Source of the DNA: Eleginops maclovinus | Taxonomy: Eukaryota > Chordata > Actinopteri > Perciformes > Eleginopidae | Assembly (NCBI RefSeq): GCF_036324505.1 | Contig: NC_086357.1 | Span: forward strand, 27,682,293-27,746,292 | DNA length: 64,000 bases | Direction of reading: 5' to 3' | Shown here: in pieces, positions 49,101 to 59,697 of the stretch | Numbering within the stretch: the stretch's first letter is position 1 | Layout: the number at the start of each line of letters is the position of its first letter | Translations under genes and position numbers: made by a program | The notes under the pieces: model-generated | Told to the model about the DNA's origin: nothing | Seen by the model: only the letters and a program-made list of their open reading frames with translations | The model's database searches: none

Positions 49101-52100
49101 AAAGGTTGTGGGTTTGGATTCAGCTCTGGTTGGGAGCAGTACTTTCAGAAACTCATGTTTTGTTTAAAGAACATTTATTAACTCCATATGACAAACATAT
49201 CCTGCTATCTTATATCTTAAGGGGGAAGTGCAGCCGTGAGTATAATAGAAAGCCCCCCCCGGAGATCTGGATTTGAAGAGGAGATGTGAGGAGGTGATGA
49301 TGATTGGAGGCAGGTAGCAGAATAGAAACCTGAAATCACAGCTGACGGCAGGAGAGAGGAGAACAGATTTAAAGTTTGAGTGCAGCAAGATGATTGGCTG
49401 CTGGAGATTGTGGTGAAATGTGATTGGGTAAAAGAGAATGCAGCTGTGGAGTGAATGAACTAAGTCTGGTCCTCCTGAGGAACTTGCTCTGAGCTTCATT
49501 TGGATAATAACTAATGAGCAGCTAGGCGTCGGACACTGAGCTAAATGCTGGATTCATGGTACCTTGTTTACTTTGCTACCACTGTGTCTTAGAACACAAT
49601 GCTGCGTGGTTTACTTTGATGGACCCTGACATGCAGTCTGTCCTGTTAGAGACGATGCTGTAGATACGTGAGAGGAACATGTGCAGGTCTTGAATTTATA
49701 CTGTAGTGGATGGCAGGGCACAAACATTCACTTTTACACATTTTGGAGGTAAACAATGAGCTGAAATCTACTTTAAAATGTCCCAGACTAAACAACCAAT
49801 GTCCCAAATGGAAGTGTGTAGTTTTGTTCTGCATGACTCCTCCCTGCAGCTAAATCTGGATTAAACATTCAAATGATCCTAGGTGTTCGGTCCCAATCAG
49901 TCAGTGGTACTGTCTCGTGTGTGTCTAACGGTTCTTCTTAAGATTTGTATTAAATGACATCGCTTAAAACCGGGTTGATTCTGCAGGTGAAGATGAAGCC
50001 ATGTCTAAAAACACACAGCCTGTGCAACTTCTTTCAGGAGTCCTTGCTTTGTCGCCGCCCCGGTGAAGTTTAGCCACCTCAACACTTTAGTGGCCTTGGA
50101 GCTGTGGAGCGTCCCTCTCTGATTGATTTAGTGTGTGTGTGTGTGTAAGAGTGTGTGACGTAGCATTGAGTTCCAGTCAAGCAGTGCCACCTAGCTTTTT
50201 GAACACTGAAGTATTAAAGTGATTTATATTCAGTGACGCAATAATCATTTTCAATTCCCGTAATCCCCCAGCTGTTTGGTGTCTTTCTAATATGTCTGTC
50301 TCTTTACAGCTGGATGTGGTTCTGGAGACGAACCTGGCCACCATCCGGGTCCTAGAGAGCGTCCAGAAGAAGCTGACCCGCCTCTCCCCGGAGGACCAGG
50401 ACCGCTTCCGGTTAGACGACTGCCTCGGCGGCACCTCGGAGGTCATCCAGCGCCGAGCCGTCTATCGCATCTACGGAGACAAAGCCCCCGAGATCATCGA
50501 GGGCCTGAAGAGGAATCCTGCTACCGCCGTGCCTGTGGTGCTCAAGAGGTCAGGAACACTTTGAATGGAGGAAATGTGCCTGAATGTGTGTGTCGATGCA
50601 TTATTATCGAGGAAGGAACATGCCTGGTAGTCAATACAGGTCATATAGAAAGTCTCTGCTGTCATAACATGAGGCGTGTGTGTGTGTGTGTGTTGTGCAG
50701 GTTGAAAGCGAAGGAGGAGGAGTGGCGGGAGGCGCAGCAGGGCTTCAACAAGATCTGGAGGGAGCAGTACGAGAAGGCCTATCTGAAGTCTCTCGACCAC
50801 CAGGGGGTCAACTTCAAGCAGAACGACATGAAGGCCCTGCGCTCCAAGAGCCTGCTCAACGAGATCGAGAGCGTCTACGACGAGGTGAAAGACTTCACTC
50901 CTCTCTGTCATCCCAACGCTCTTTATAAGGAACGATAATCAGGTGTCAAATTACACCAAAAAGGACATTCTGACGTTCTTTAATGACTTAAACCCAGAGA
51001 AACTTCATCTGATCATTATTTGAGTCGATACTAAGCATGCATTTACAGTTTGTAATTTCAGTCCTGAACTTCAAGAATTCACGGGAATCTGAAGTGGCGT
51101 TTATTTTCTCATCTATTGATTTTATTTAGACCCAATTTGTGTCGTTATTGTTCTGTGGCATCTTAAAGGTCCCCTATCATCCACAATATATCCCAGGTCT
51201 CAATTATATCCTGTCTCTGATTGGCTGAAACACCAAACAGACCATCCCATAACCCCCTCTGTTTCAGCCCTGTTCCTAAAGCGCTGACTCGGTGTCTACA
51301 GCTTTAAATGCTAATGAGCTGCTGCTGGCCACGCCCCTCTGAGAGCTGATTGGTTTAAAAAAACACAATGGTGCTCTAGGAGGAGATCCAGGTGATAGAT
51401 TTTTATAAAGATGGATCAGGACAAAAAAGAGGGGGGGGGGTTTGTTCTTAATGTGTCAGTTTTATTCCTCAGTTAGTGTGTGATGACGTCACTGGTGTCT
51501 CCATGAAAAAATCAGCATATTTATTCCTAGTTTTGATAAAAAATGTACATTAATCCCAGCTGGAGACTCGATCACAGGGATCTACTCCTGAAACGCTCTT
51601 TTTGTTGCCCCAGATCCCCAGAGATCAGGGAAACTCATTATTTGTGTCAGTGAGTGTTTCTAAAGAACCCTTTCTATCTCCCAGCGTCAGGAGCAGAGCA
51701 CAGAGGAGGGCGGAGTCGGCCTGCAGAACCGCAACGGCTCCGGCGCCGCCGCCACCAGCGAGCCCCACATGGTGTTCAGCTACGAGGACAAACAGATCCT
51801 GGAGGACGCCGCTGCGCTCATCATCTACCACGTCAAACGCCAGCCCACCATCCACAAAGACGACAAGGACCACATCAAGCGCATCATCCAGCACTTCGTC
51901 CCCGACCTGTTCTTCTCCCGGCGGGGCGAGCTCAGCGACACCGAGGACTGGACGGACGACGAGGTGGAGCCGGAGGAGGGCGGGGAGAGAGGAGAGAGAG
52001 GGGAGAGAGGGGAGAGAGGTGGAGCGGCACCGGGAGATGGAATTACTAATATTGCATCGTCAGCAGCAGGAAGTCAGCCCCCACCCCAGCAGCCCCCGCC

Positions 52101-55100
52101 CCAGCAGCTGAACGGAGAGTCCCGGCGGCGGCGCTGCAGCCCGTCGCAGCCCGCCGACACCGAGGCCTCCACCACCTCCAGCAGCACCAGCCAGCCTGCG
52201 GGCACCGCCTCCTCCACCCCGGGGTCCACACCCATGGGCTCCGGAGCACCGGGTGAGAAGGTGGACCTGCGGGACCCCGAGGCGGAGCACCAGAAGGAGA
52301 TGGACGGCGTCTACAACCTCTACTTCGTCAACAACAACTGGTACTTCTTCCTGCGGCTGCACCAGACGCTGTGCTCGCGGCTGCTGAAGGTGTACCGGCA
52401 GGCGGAGCGGCAGCTGCTGGAGCACCGGGCGGAGCAGAGCCGCGAGAGGCTGCTGCTGGCCGAGGGGAGGCGGGAGAAAGCATGTGACCTCGCCATGGAG
52501 CTGCGCCTCAAACAGCCCAGTGAGTTCAGCTGAGTCCGGTCTGGACCCTTAAGTGTTATGTTAGAAATGTACGGGTCCCCAGCACATAGAACCTGCCGGA
52601 TGCTAACCTGCATGAACCGTAATGAAAATACTCTCTGCACAATACACAATGATCACAGTCTAACCTCCCTGTCCTCCCCAGGTGAGGTGGAGCTGGAGGA
52701 GTATTACCCCGCCTTCCTGGACATGGTGCGCAGCCTGCTGGACGGGAACCTGGACTCCGTTCAGTACGAGGACACGCTGAGGGAGATGTTCACCATCCAC
52801 GCCTACATCGGCTTCACCATCGACAAGGTCATCCACAACATCATCCGCCAGGTAAGCCATCATTCACTGACCCCCCCCCCCCCCCCCCCCCCCCAACCAG
52901 GGCTGCAGGGGGCCAGATGGTGATCTGGATGTAATGTGGACCTGGTGTTAGCACTTTAGCTAATCCCTCATCTGGAAGTCTATGGTTTACTGAATGTGTT
53001 TTTCGGTTGTTAGCCCAATATTAGCCACCTTTAGCTTAGCGGTGGAGAAGTCATGTGACCGTGCTGTAGTTCCTTTATAGCCCAACATTAGCCTCCTTTA
53101 GCTTAGCGGTGGTGACGTGAAGTCATGTGACCGTGCAGCAGTTCCTTTATAGCCCAACATTAGCCTCCTTTAGCTTAGCGGTGGTGACGTGAAGTCATGT
53201 GACCGTGCTGTAGTTCCTTTATAGCCCAACATTAGCCGCCTTTAGCTTAGCGGTGGTGACGTGAAGTCATGTGACCGTGCTGTAGTTCCTTTATAGCCCA
53301 ACATTAGCCTCCTTTAGCTTAGCGGTGGTGACGTGAAGTCATGTGACCGTGCTGTAGTTCCTTTATAGCAGTATTTTTATAAAATGAACCGTTCAGCCTT
53401 AACCCCGTTGTTTCTCCGTCCTTAGCTGCAGCACCTGGTGAGCGACGAGGTGTGTCTGCAAGTAGTGGATGTTTACCTGGCGGAGAGGAAGCGAGGGGCA
53501 GCGGGGGGGAACCTGTCCTCCCAGTGTGTTCGGTCAGCCTGGGAGACCAGCTACCAGTGGAAGGCTGAGAGAGTCATGGCGGAGGAGAACTGCTTCAAGG
53601 TGAGCGAGCTGCTGGAGAACGTCCTCAAGAATGGAATCCTGCGTTGAGCAGTTTGATTTAAAGTTGACGCTCCTTCGTGTCCTCAGGTGATGTTCCTCCA
53701 GAACACGGGTCAGGTGACGATGACGGTGGAGCTGCTGGACACGGAGGAGGCTCAGGCCGACGACCCGCTGGATGTACAGGTAAACACACACTTACACACA
53801 CGCATACTTTCTAAATAATGTGTGTATGTATGCATGTATTAATATAAATGTGTGTTTCCTCAGTGCCTGTCGAGCTACATGGAACAGTTTGTAGGAACAG
53901 AGTCCAGTCTGTGTTCTCAGGAGGGATACTTCTTCAAACCCGTGTTCCTGCCCAGGTACACCTTACATCTTTTTTTTACCATGTGCACGATCTAACCCTG
54001 CAGCATGTGCACCTCTTTAAAGATAATGCAGCCGTTGTTATCAACATCTAAAGGAAGCGTGACTTCCTTTCTGCACAGAGATCATTGAATATTTAATGTT
54101 TGATGTGTTTGAACCAAACTGTCTAAAATAACAACAGACAGTAAATACCCCCTCACACAAACACACACATGTAGAAATCAAATAATAAATATATAAGGAT
54201 AATAAAAGTACTTCTGTAAACATTACCTGAGAGCAGCAAAGATGTCTCCCCCTTGTGGCCACTCAGAGGTACTGCACATGTAAGGGGATTAAAAACGATG
54301 CATTTGATGATGAGTAAGAACCAAAAACAGACTTCATAAAGGACATGGAGGTCAATTAAAACCTAATCTTGACAAAGGGCTGATGTCTCTGATGAGATGG
54401 AATACCACAGCTCTGATCATGTGTCATTTAAACAACACGAGAGGCGTAAAAAAAAAGATATTCTTATACACTTAAAAATGACGGAGAAATGTGGGGGATT
54501 TTTTTGGTGTTAATTAAAATTGGCGGGACTTCTTTCTGCGGATTGATACGACGACATATAGTCCCTTGATCCTCTTTAGCAACAATGTGTGTGAATCCAA
54601 AAGATAGAGGACCTCTGGAATGTCCAAACAGACCAATCAGAATTGAGTATTCCTACTTTTTCTAAGGTGTCTGACGTCTCTTTCTGCAGGAATCTGCGGC
54701 GTTTCCGGCGCTGGCAGGTGCGGCAGGTGGAGGCGATGCGCTGCCGGAGGGAGTGGCACCGGCAACTGGGCGTGGAGAACGCCGGCAGCCTGGACTGCCG
54801 CTTCAAACTCAACACTCACAAGATGGTGTTCGTCATGAACTCCGAGGACTACATGTACCGCAGGGGGGCGCTCGTCAAGGCCCGGAAGGTAGGAGGAGTT
54901 AGATATTTGTAAAAGTAAATTAGAATAAATGGTAACGGGTAAATATGTGAGATGCAAACTGATGACGGTTTCTCCTCCTCCCCCTGCAGTCGCAGCACAG
55001 AGTGGCAGCCAATCAGCACGACCGCTTCGACAAGTGGCACCAGGGCTGGCTGGCCAATCACGTGACGGCGCCGGCGGACCGCGCGGTGCAGAACTGGCTG

Positions 55101-55226
55101 CTGGGAGAGGAGACGGAGGACATGATCCCCTGCAAGACCAGCTGTCTGCAAACCAAGCTGAAGGGCCAGGCTGTGAACAGATACCAGGTTCATTACAGCG
55201 GTAGCAAAGCCCCCGCCTCCCCGTAA
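37135..55226 (+). CDS. sin3b: SIN3 transcription corepressor family member B, complete 19-exon gene
   Basis: Sin3B is the scaffold of a nuclear histone deacetylase corepressor complex; PAH domains bind repressors and the central region binds HDACs. Exons: 37135-37257, 38904-39010, 40664-40817, 42044-42418, 43605-43760, 44797-44925, 45999-46088, 46178-46296, 46956-47169, 48226-48342, 50310-50548, 50701-50884, 51685-52519, 52682-52851, 53426-53599, 53687-53779, 53864-53955, 54690-54888, 54990-55226. All join in phase at GT-AG sites, giving about 1268 aa (human about 1162). The start ATG (37135) has A at -3 and G at +4, and begins [12 protein letters not shown] with a CAG-encoded Q7 stretch. Sin3b rather than Sin3a is favoured by the short pre-PAH1 region and close match of the C-terminal half, ending KAPASP. 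Confidence 0.94.
37867..38650. repeat. About 392-bp tandem duplication in sin3b intron 1
   Basis: GCATTTGTTGATACAGCACT at 37882 recurs about 392 bp later as GCATTTGTTGATAAAGCACT, followed in both by TCAGCTGACAATGGAGACAG. Both copies then run into TACTCAAGTATTTCTA-type AT-rich sequence related to the 32-bp arrays. Confidence 0.8.
39220..40570. repeat. Diverged tandem multiplication (about 335-bp period) in sin3b intron 2
   Basis: CCTGCATTCATCATGTACGTA appears in part at 39854 and at 40189, and TAACACAGCAGTGTAGAAAT at 39829, 40149 and 40532. TTTATACATCTCAG recurs at 39557 and 40288. Each unit has a GGTGGAAGAAGTGCTCAGAT-like edge, so the unit itself derives from the same AGTACTCAGATCT family as the 32-bp arrays. 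Confidence 0.75.
42511..43264 (+). repeat. 72-bp minisatellite, array 2 (about 10 units), sin3b intron 4
   Basis: Same unit and same orientation as array 1, starting about 90 bp after the exon 4 donor. One unit lacks a T (TTCCTTATAGCC) and another has TTATAGGTGGAGACG. The 3' edge breaks off within the unit at TGTGACCGTAC. Confidence 0.95.
44158..44250. repeat. Intronic duplicate in sin3b intron 5 (pair with 46612-46745)
   Basis: Shares AGGAGGCAGAT-like, CAATAATAAT and AGTCTTT blocks in the same order with 46612-46745 (intron 8). Diverged; likely two copies of one dispersed element. Confidence 0.5.
44711..44806. repeat. Inverted duplicate overlapping the sin3b exon 6 acceptor, copy 1
   Basis: The reverse complement of this stretch, beginning CCTGTGAACTGCAGGAGAGG, aligns with 48655-48745 over about 95 bp at roughly 80 percent by eye. 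It includes the acceptor CTGCAG at 44791-44796 and the first bases of exon 6. Confidence 0.82.
44797..50884 (+). other. sin3b: sin3b exons 6-12: PAH3 and HDAC-interaction region
   Basis: Exon 6 is a basic linker ([14 protein letters not shown]). PAH3 (exons 45999-46088, 46178-46296, start of 46956-47169) includes [19 protein letters not shown] and [10 protein letters not shown]. The HDAC-interaction domain starts with [18 protein letters not shown] (about 466) and continues through [50 protein letters not shown] and [18 protein letters not shown]. It is very strongly conserved. Exon 12 ([15 protein letters not shown]) uses a TG-rich acceptor. Confidence 0.92.
48655..48745. repeat. Inverted duplicate in sin3b intron 10, copy 2
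   Basis: Reads CCTGTGAGCTGCAGGAGAGG, then AGCGAACGGGACCAGTGTCC, facing opposite to copy 1 about 3.9 kb away. As it is inverted it carries no usable acceptor. Confidence 0.82.
51167..51400. repeat. Dispersed fish repeat in sin3b intron 12
   Basis: Begins AAAGGTCCCCTATCATCCAC and continues with TTTAAATGCTAATGAGCTGC and GGCCACGCCCCTCTGAGAGC, phrases I know from common fish interspersed repeats. A G10 run follows near 51431. No coding potential. Confidence 0.55.
52871..52894. repeat. Poly-C run (24) just inside sin3b intron 14
   Basis: Homopolymer starting 20 bp after the exon 14 donor. Its exact length is probably unreliable. Confidence 0.9.
53011..53369 (+). repeat. 72-bp minisatellite, array 3 (about 5 units), sin3b intron 14
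   Basis: Same unit and orientation as arrays 1 and 2, with one unit carrying GACCGTGCAGCAGTTCC. It ends about 56 bp before the exon 15 acceptor. Confidence 0.95.
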
Positions 55227-55290
55227 ACACACACACAAACACAGACACACACACACACACATACACACACACATACACACACACACAGGT
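55227..55290. repeat. CA-rich microsatellite directly after the sin3b stop
   Basis: Imperfect ACACAC run with AAACAC, AGACAC and ATACAC interruptions, starting at the base after TAA. It is therefore the very beginning of the 3'UTR. Confidence 0.9.
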
Positions 55291-56113
55291 AAATGCATGG
55301 ACGTACAGGACATTCTCACACTAAACAGACAGTCCCCCTTCTCTCGGGACGGGACGCAGACACAGACAGTGAAGTAATCACGGAGCGTGGACTCGGCCCT
55401 GTTTATGGCACGAGTCGGCACAAAAAGGCGACCATCATCATCATCATCGTCCGGCTTCTCTGGCGGCACTCAAAGTGGACGGACACACACACGAGAAGTC
55501 ATGAAGTCATGGAATTTGTTTCATAAATGTGAATGTCTGTTTCTTTTTCTCCTTTTTTCCGTTTATTTTTTTAAAGTCGTGTAGTTTTTAGCTTCTAAAG
55601 CCGGAGAGCCTTCTGTCTGTGGGTGGGTTGGTTGGTTAATGCGTGTTTATATGGAGAGATAATGGTAAACGTGTGTATGTGTGTGTATCCTGCTCTCTAT
55701 CCTGTCTGTGTGTATGCCCAGTACAGGCTCTACAACTCTAGCAATGCATTATTACTGTACTGTATGTGCATATATATATATATCACAGGGATCCTGTATT
55801 TTTATATATGCATCTACACATCTTAAGATCACGTGGTTCTTTACAGTGTTTGCTGTCAGCCAACTCTTGATGTTTTGCATTATTTTTGTTTTCCTTTTTT
55901 GTGTTGTAGCTAAACAAGTTATCACCAAGGCAACAAGGAGTCCTTCAAATGAATTGGTTAAATATGGACGAAGCAAGGAAATTATGATTCATATTCATGA
56001 TACTCAATGTTTACTTTGTATTGTCTTTTTTTGCATACTGACATTGAAAATAAAAGCAAAATATCAGTGTTAAAATAGAATGTATAACATTTATCCTGTA
56101 TCAGTTATCATGA

Positions 56114-56119
56114 AATAAA
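56114..56119 (+). terminator. sin3b: sin3b distal polyadenylation signal
   Basis: Perfect AATAAA, about 65 bp after a first AATAAA at 56049-56054, followed by T/G-rich sequence (TTTGTTTTGTTGACC at 56161). Confidence 0.6.
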
Positions 56120-57638
56120 CAACCTGGTTGTGACCTTCTTAGACGTCGCCTGGCAGGACGTTTGTTTTGTTGACCTGAGAAAGAGTTGACGTTTCACTAC
56201 AGACACTTTACAGATTCATAAGCCTTTGAATCAGAAATGTGAGGAAATGACTGGTTGTAGCTCCTCGTGTGAAGATAGTTAAAGAAATGTGTTTTATATT
56301 ATTTAAAACTGAAGATATTATTTAGTTTTTGGATTGTTTAATGAACAATAGACTTTTCCCACAATATTTCCAATATTTTGCCACAATAAAAATATAGTAA
56401 CCCTATAATTATAAAACATAATGAGATGTAATTATGTTTTTATTATGGGAAAATATTCTTAAAGCAACATTTGGAGGATTTTTTTTCCAAATTTCCAAAC
56501 AATACTGTCGTAGAAAAAGTCTAGTATGTCAGAAATTTGAAACCAGTATGCCTCAGAACAGAACATCAGATGAGGTTACTGATTTCTGTTTTTGGCCGAA
56601 CTGATTTAAAGAAAAATGTGTTGTTTTTTTTAATGGCACTTATTTTCATTTTACAGTTTAAGAACATATAATACTTGTGAGTTTTTGGGAGATATTTCAA
56701 TAACTACTTTTATTTTTCATGGCATACGATTCTCAATGTGATGACATCTGTTGATACGCTGTAATATGATGGGCAATCATGCCTTTTTGAAAGAGCAGCA
56801 GAAAAACGAGTCGAGAGTCAGAGCGAGTTTTAAAAATAACCGTGGTTTATAAAACCCAGATATGACAGGATCACCAAAGTGTTTACATGAATACAAATAC
56901 CATCAGAACCATCGCAGGACGGAGTTTCACACGAAACATGTACAAACTACTCTGAAAAACGGACTCCAGGGAGGAGAGACTCTCCTTTCTTTAAAATCAC
57001 ATTTAAGCCACGATGTATTTATCTAACATCTGTCTCATCAAAGTACAGCCTACCAAACTACAGCTCTATCACTGGATCAGAGAAACAACATCGAGAGGAA
57101 ACATCGAGCACTTTAACATCAGGGGGGGGGGGGGCTGTACAAAATAACCCTGATGTGGGTTACACACACGTTGTCTTACAGAGAAGCACCGTCAGAAATG
57201 CTTCAAATAAAATCCAGGAGATGTTCAGGCAGGTTTTTTGGAGCTTGGGTCAAAGTGCTTCTGTCAGCAGGGCGGTTTTACAACACAGTATTGTTTTCAT
57301 GCACATTCACAGATGTACACACAGAGTACCACAGCTCCTCCTGGACGCTGAAAGCCTTGAAAAAAGACGACGACAAACAACCAATCACAGTCTCCACTTC
57401 TCTGTGGATCTATTATTTTTTGTACAAACACATTGTCAACATGAGTGCAGGATCAGAACAACATCACCTCCCCTCTTCGTTCTCCTTAAAAAATACTGCT
57501 TGTCTCGAAGTATGAAATCAACCATTGTCACGGTGGCCACAATGATCGCTAATATACATGTAATAAATTAAGAGCTATGTACAATGGGAACTAAAGCAGC
57601 ATGCAGGCAAGACAACAGCCTTTATACAAAACTATCTG

Positions 57639-57640
<2 letters not shown>

Positions 57641-57696
<56 letters not shown>
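57641..57696. repeat. (GT)28 microsatellite, CA in xpr1 mRNA sense
   Basis: Perfect dinucleotide run in the presumed xpr1 3'UTR. Confidence 0.93.
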
Positions 57697-57699
<3 letters not shown>

Positions 57700-59420
57700 A
57701 ATGATGCAGGAAGCTACCCTTCTACATTTTTTACATATTTTTCTAGCTCTTTGCACACAGAAGCTGTTCAGTTTTCTACAAACAGAAGTATTTCTGTGCT
57801 GCAGCTGGGGGGGGGGGGTCAAACAGGAAGTTAAACAGCATTTGAAATGATAAGGAGCAGCTCTTTAAGTTTGAGCTGCTGGTTTAATAATAACTTATAG
57901 AGGATATCAGATGTACAGCACGTTTCTCCTGGTTAATACATTTCCTCGGAACATTGATTGAAATGTGTTTTAAAAGTGCTAAATGAATGAACATACAAAC
58001 AAACAACATGAAGTGGTGAAAACGTGTCACAGATTATACAGACTGTGAAAGAGAGATTTGATTGCAACCCGATTGTTGAAAAAGAGCCTCAAAGTCGCCA
58101 AAACCTCAAGATATTCACCACATCTTTTAGTCCCAAATATTAGCTGGGAATATTGTCCATTTAGTTTGAAACTAAAATGGGATGGTTCCAATTCCAATTG
58201 GCTGAATTAATAACTAATATAAGTACTTTTTGTTGCCGCCAACGACCCTACAAAAATTAGCCGTAATTAGCATGAGCTTCCCCAAAACGTTTTGTCATAT
58301 GCGCCATTAAATAAGAAGTAGCCCGATCTGACAACACACACTCAGGTCTTAATATACAAATGGCTCTTTGCTATCATGTCGCACGCATTTTTACATTTTG
58401 TAAGTCTGTCTTAATAAAGCTAGTTAACAAAACTAGCTCACAAGGATAGCTAACTTATGCTAGCCAGCCTAGTCTGTCTATTTAAACCTTCATTAATCAG
58501 ATTAATTCAATAAAAGCGCTCCTAGTTTGTGAACCATCGGCATAGCAACAATTAAACTAAACCTTTAAAGCAGTTAATCACATAATATTTGACACACTTC
58601 TCCTCATATTACTGGGATTTCCAACAAGACAGCTGCGCACATTAGTAAAACGAACAATCATAAAGGAGCGTTGTCTGCATGGACACATTCATAGAAACAA
58701 AGCTTTGGTAGTTAATGCAAAGGAAACAACAGAGACACACACGGGCACTTTGAGATGATTCACAGGTCGCTTCAATCTGAGGTCTAACTAAGAGCGTATT
58801 AAAAACGTGGCGGAGAAGAACATTCAGAAGTTTATAAAATACACGACAATCATCGAGTGGAGGCTCGGCACTAGTACAAAGAACACATGTAGAAGTACAA
58901 CAGAGTAATAATGCACAATCAAATGTATTAAATATATTACAAAGCAACTTCACAGACATGTTTGAATCAAAACATCCGTTGTGTACAAGTTGTTGTGTAT
59001 TAAATGCACTTTTCCTGCAAGTGCCTCCAGGGTGTGATTGTACTCTGAGGTTAATACAACTCAAGAAGAAACAAAGAAGGAGTATAAAAGAATCAACGAG
59101 CTGAAAGCAGTTGATTGGGTTTGATATGCTGAGTCCTTCCTCCGGTGGTTAGAGGCTAATATCCCGTTTTGATTGGCTTGACTGCTCCCTGTTGATCTAG
59201 TGTCGTTAGAAAAGAGGCGTGTAAACAGTCGTCTATGCAGCTTCAGGAAAAAGTAAAGAAAGAAATACAAAGATCTCAAAATAAACACAATAAAAAGTCC
59301 TTTAAAAAAACAATCCCAGGCAGTGTGTGTTTCCACGTGTGTGCAGAAGATCTCCCGTCACGACCGTCTGTAGATATTACACTGTTTGTGCTTCAGCAGG
59401 TTTATTTCATGTGTTTCTAC

Positions 59421-59424
<4 letters not shown>

Positions 59425-59480
<56 letters not shown>
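59425..59480. repeat. (GT)28 microsatellite, CA in xpr1 mRNA sense
   Basis: Perfect dinucleotide run about 220 bp beyond the xpr1 stop in the presumed 3'UTR. Confidence 0.93.
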
Positions 59481-59482
<2 letters not shown>

Positions 59483-59602
59483 CTCTATACTTATAAAGAC
59501 CACATATACTCACAGGGATGTAAAATGAGGTAAATTATCCAAAGAGTCTTAAAGGTTTTAGCTGAAGGTCACTAATTTTATTAGTATAAAGGAGGTCTTT
59601 AT

Positions 59603-59604
<2 letters not shown>

Positions 59605-59687
<83 letters not shown>
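59605..59687. repeat. (GT)41 microsatellite starting about 10 bases after the xpr1 stop
   Basis: In the mRNA sense this is a CA tract of about 83 bases beginning right after the stop TGA and a ten-base spacer. Confidence 0.93.
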
Positions 59688-59689
<2 letters not shown>

Positions 59690-59697
59690 GTGTTGAC

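Larger units (their letters stand above)
51685..55226 (+). other. sin3b: sin3b exons 13-19: Sin3 C-terminal region
   Basis: Exon 13 (835 bp) is by far the largest. It begins with the [18 protein letters not shown] and [16 protein letters not shown] segments, then a fish-specific low-complexity insert with GER repeats (encoded near 51990-52020) and a Pro/Ser/Thr-rich run. It ends [20 protein letters not shown] and LRLKQPS. Later exons carry [69 protein letters not shown] and [12 protein letters not shown]. This matches the Sin3_C family domain. Confidence 0.9.
55227..56135 (+). other. sin3b: sin3b 3' untranslated region
   Basis: Follows the stop codon. Two AATAAA signals are present at 56049-56054 and 56114-56119, so the transcript likely ends at about 56070 or 56135. 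No gene is seen between here and the xpr1 3' end apart from AT-rich sequence. Confidence 0.65.
56709..59697 (-). other. xpr1: Probable xpr1 3' untranslated region (about 3 kb)
   Basis: Minus-strand sequence downstream of the xpr1 stop has no further coding exon that I recognise. An AATAAA on the minus strand (56709-56714) and a TATAAA near 56847 could end the transcript. Three GT/CA microsatellites lie in it. The length is inferred and alternative shorter ends are possible. Confidence 0.5.

Noticed and set aside
50471..50911. 146-codon minus-strand ORF across sin3b exons 11-12
   Set aside because: Shadow of the conserved Sin3 coding strand, crossing an intron.
51602..52425. Ser/Thr/Arg-rich and Leu/Gly-rich ORFs over sin3b exon 13
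   Set aside because: Out-of-frame translations of a GC-rich coding exon; the correct frame gives clear Sin3 homology.
54576..55469. Minus-strand ORFs of up to 215 codons
   Set aside because: Antisense shadows of sin3b exons 18-19 joined to CA-repeat sequence.
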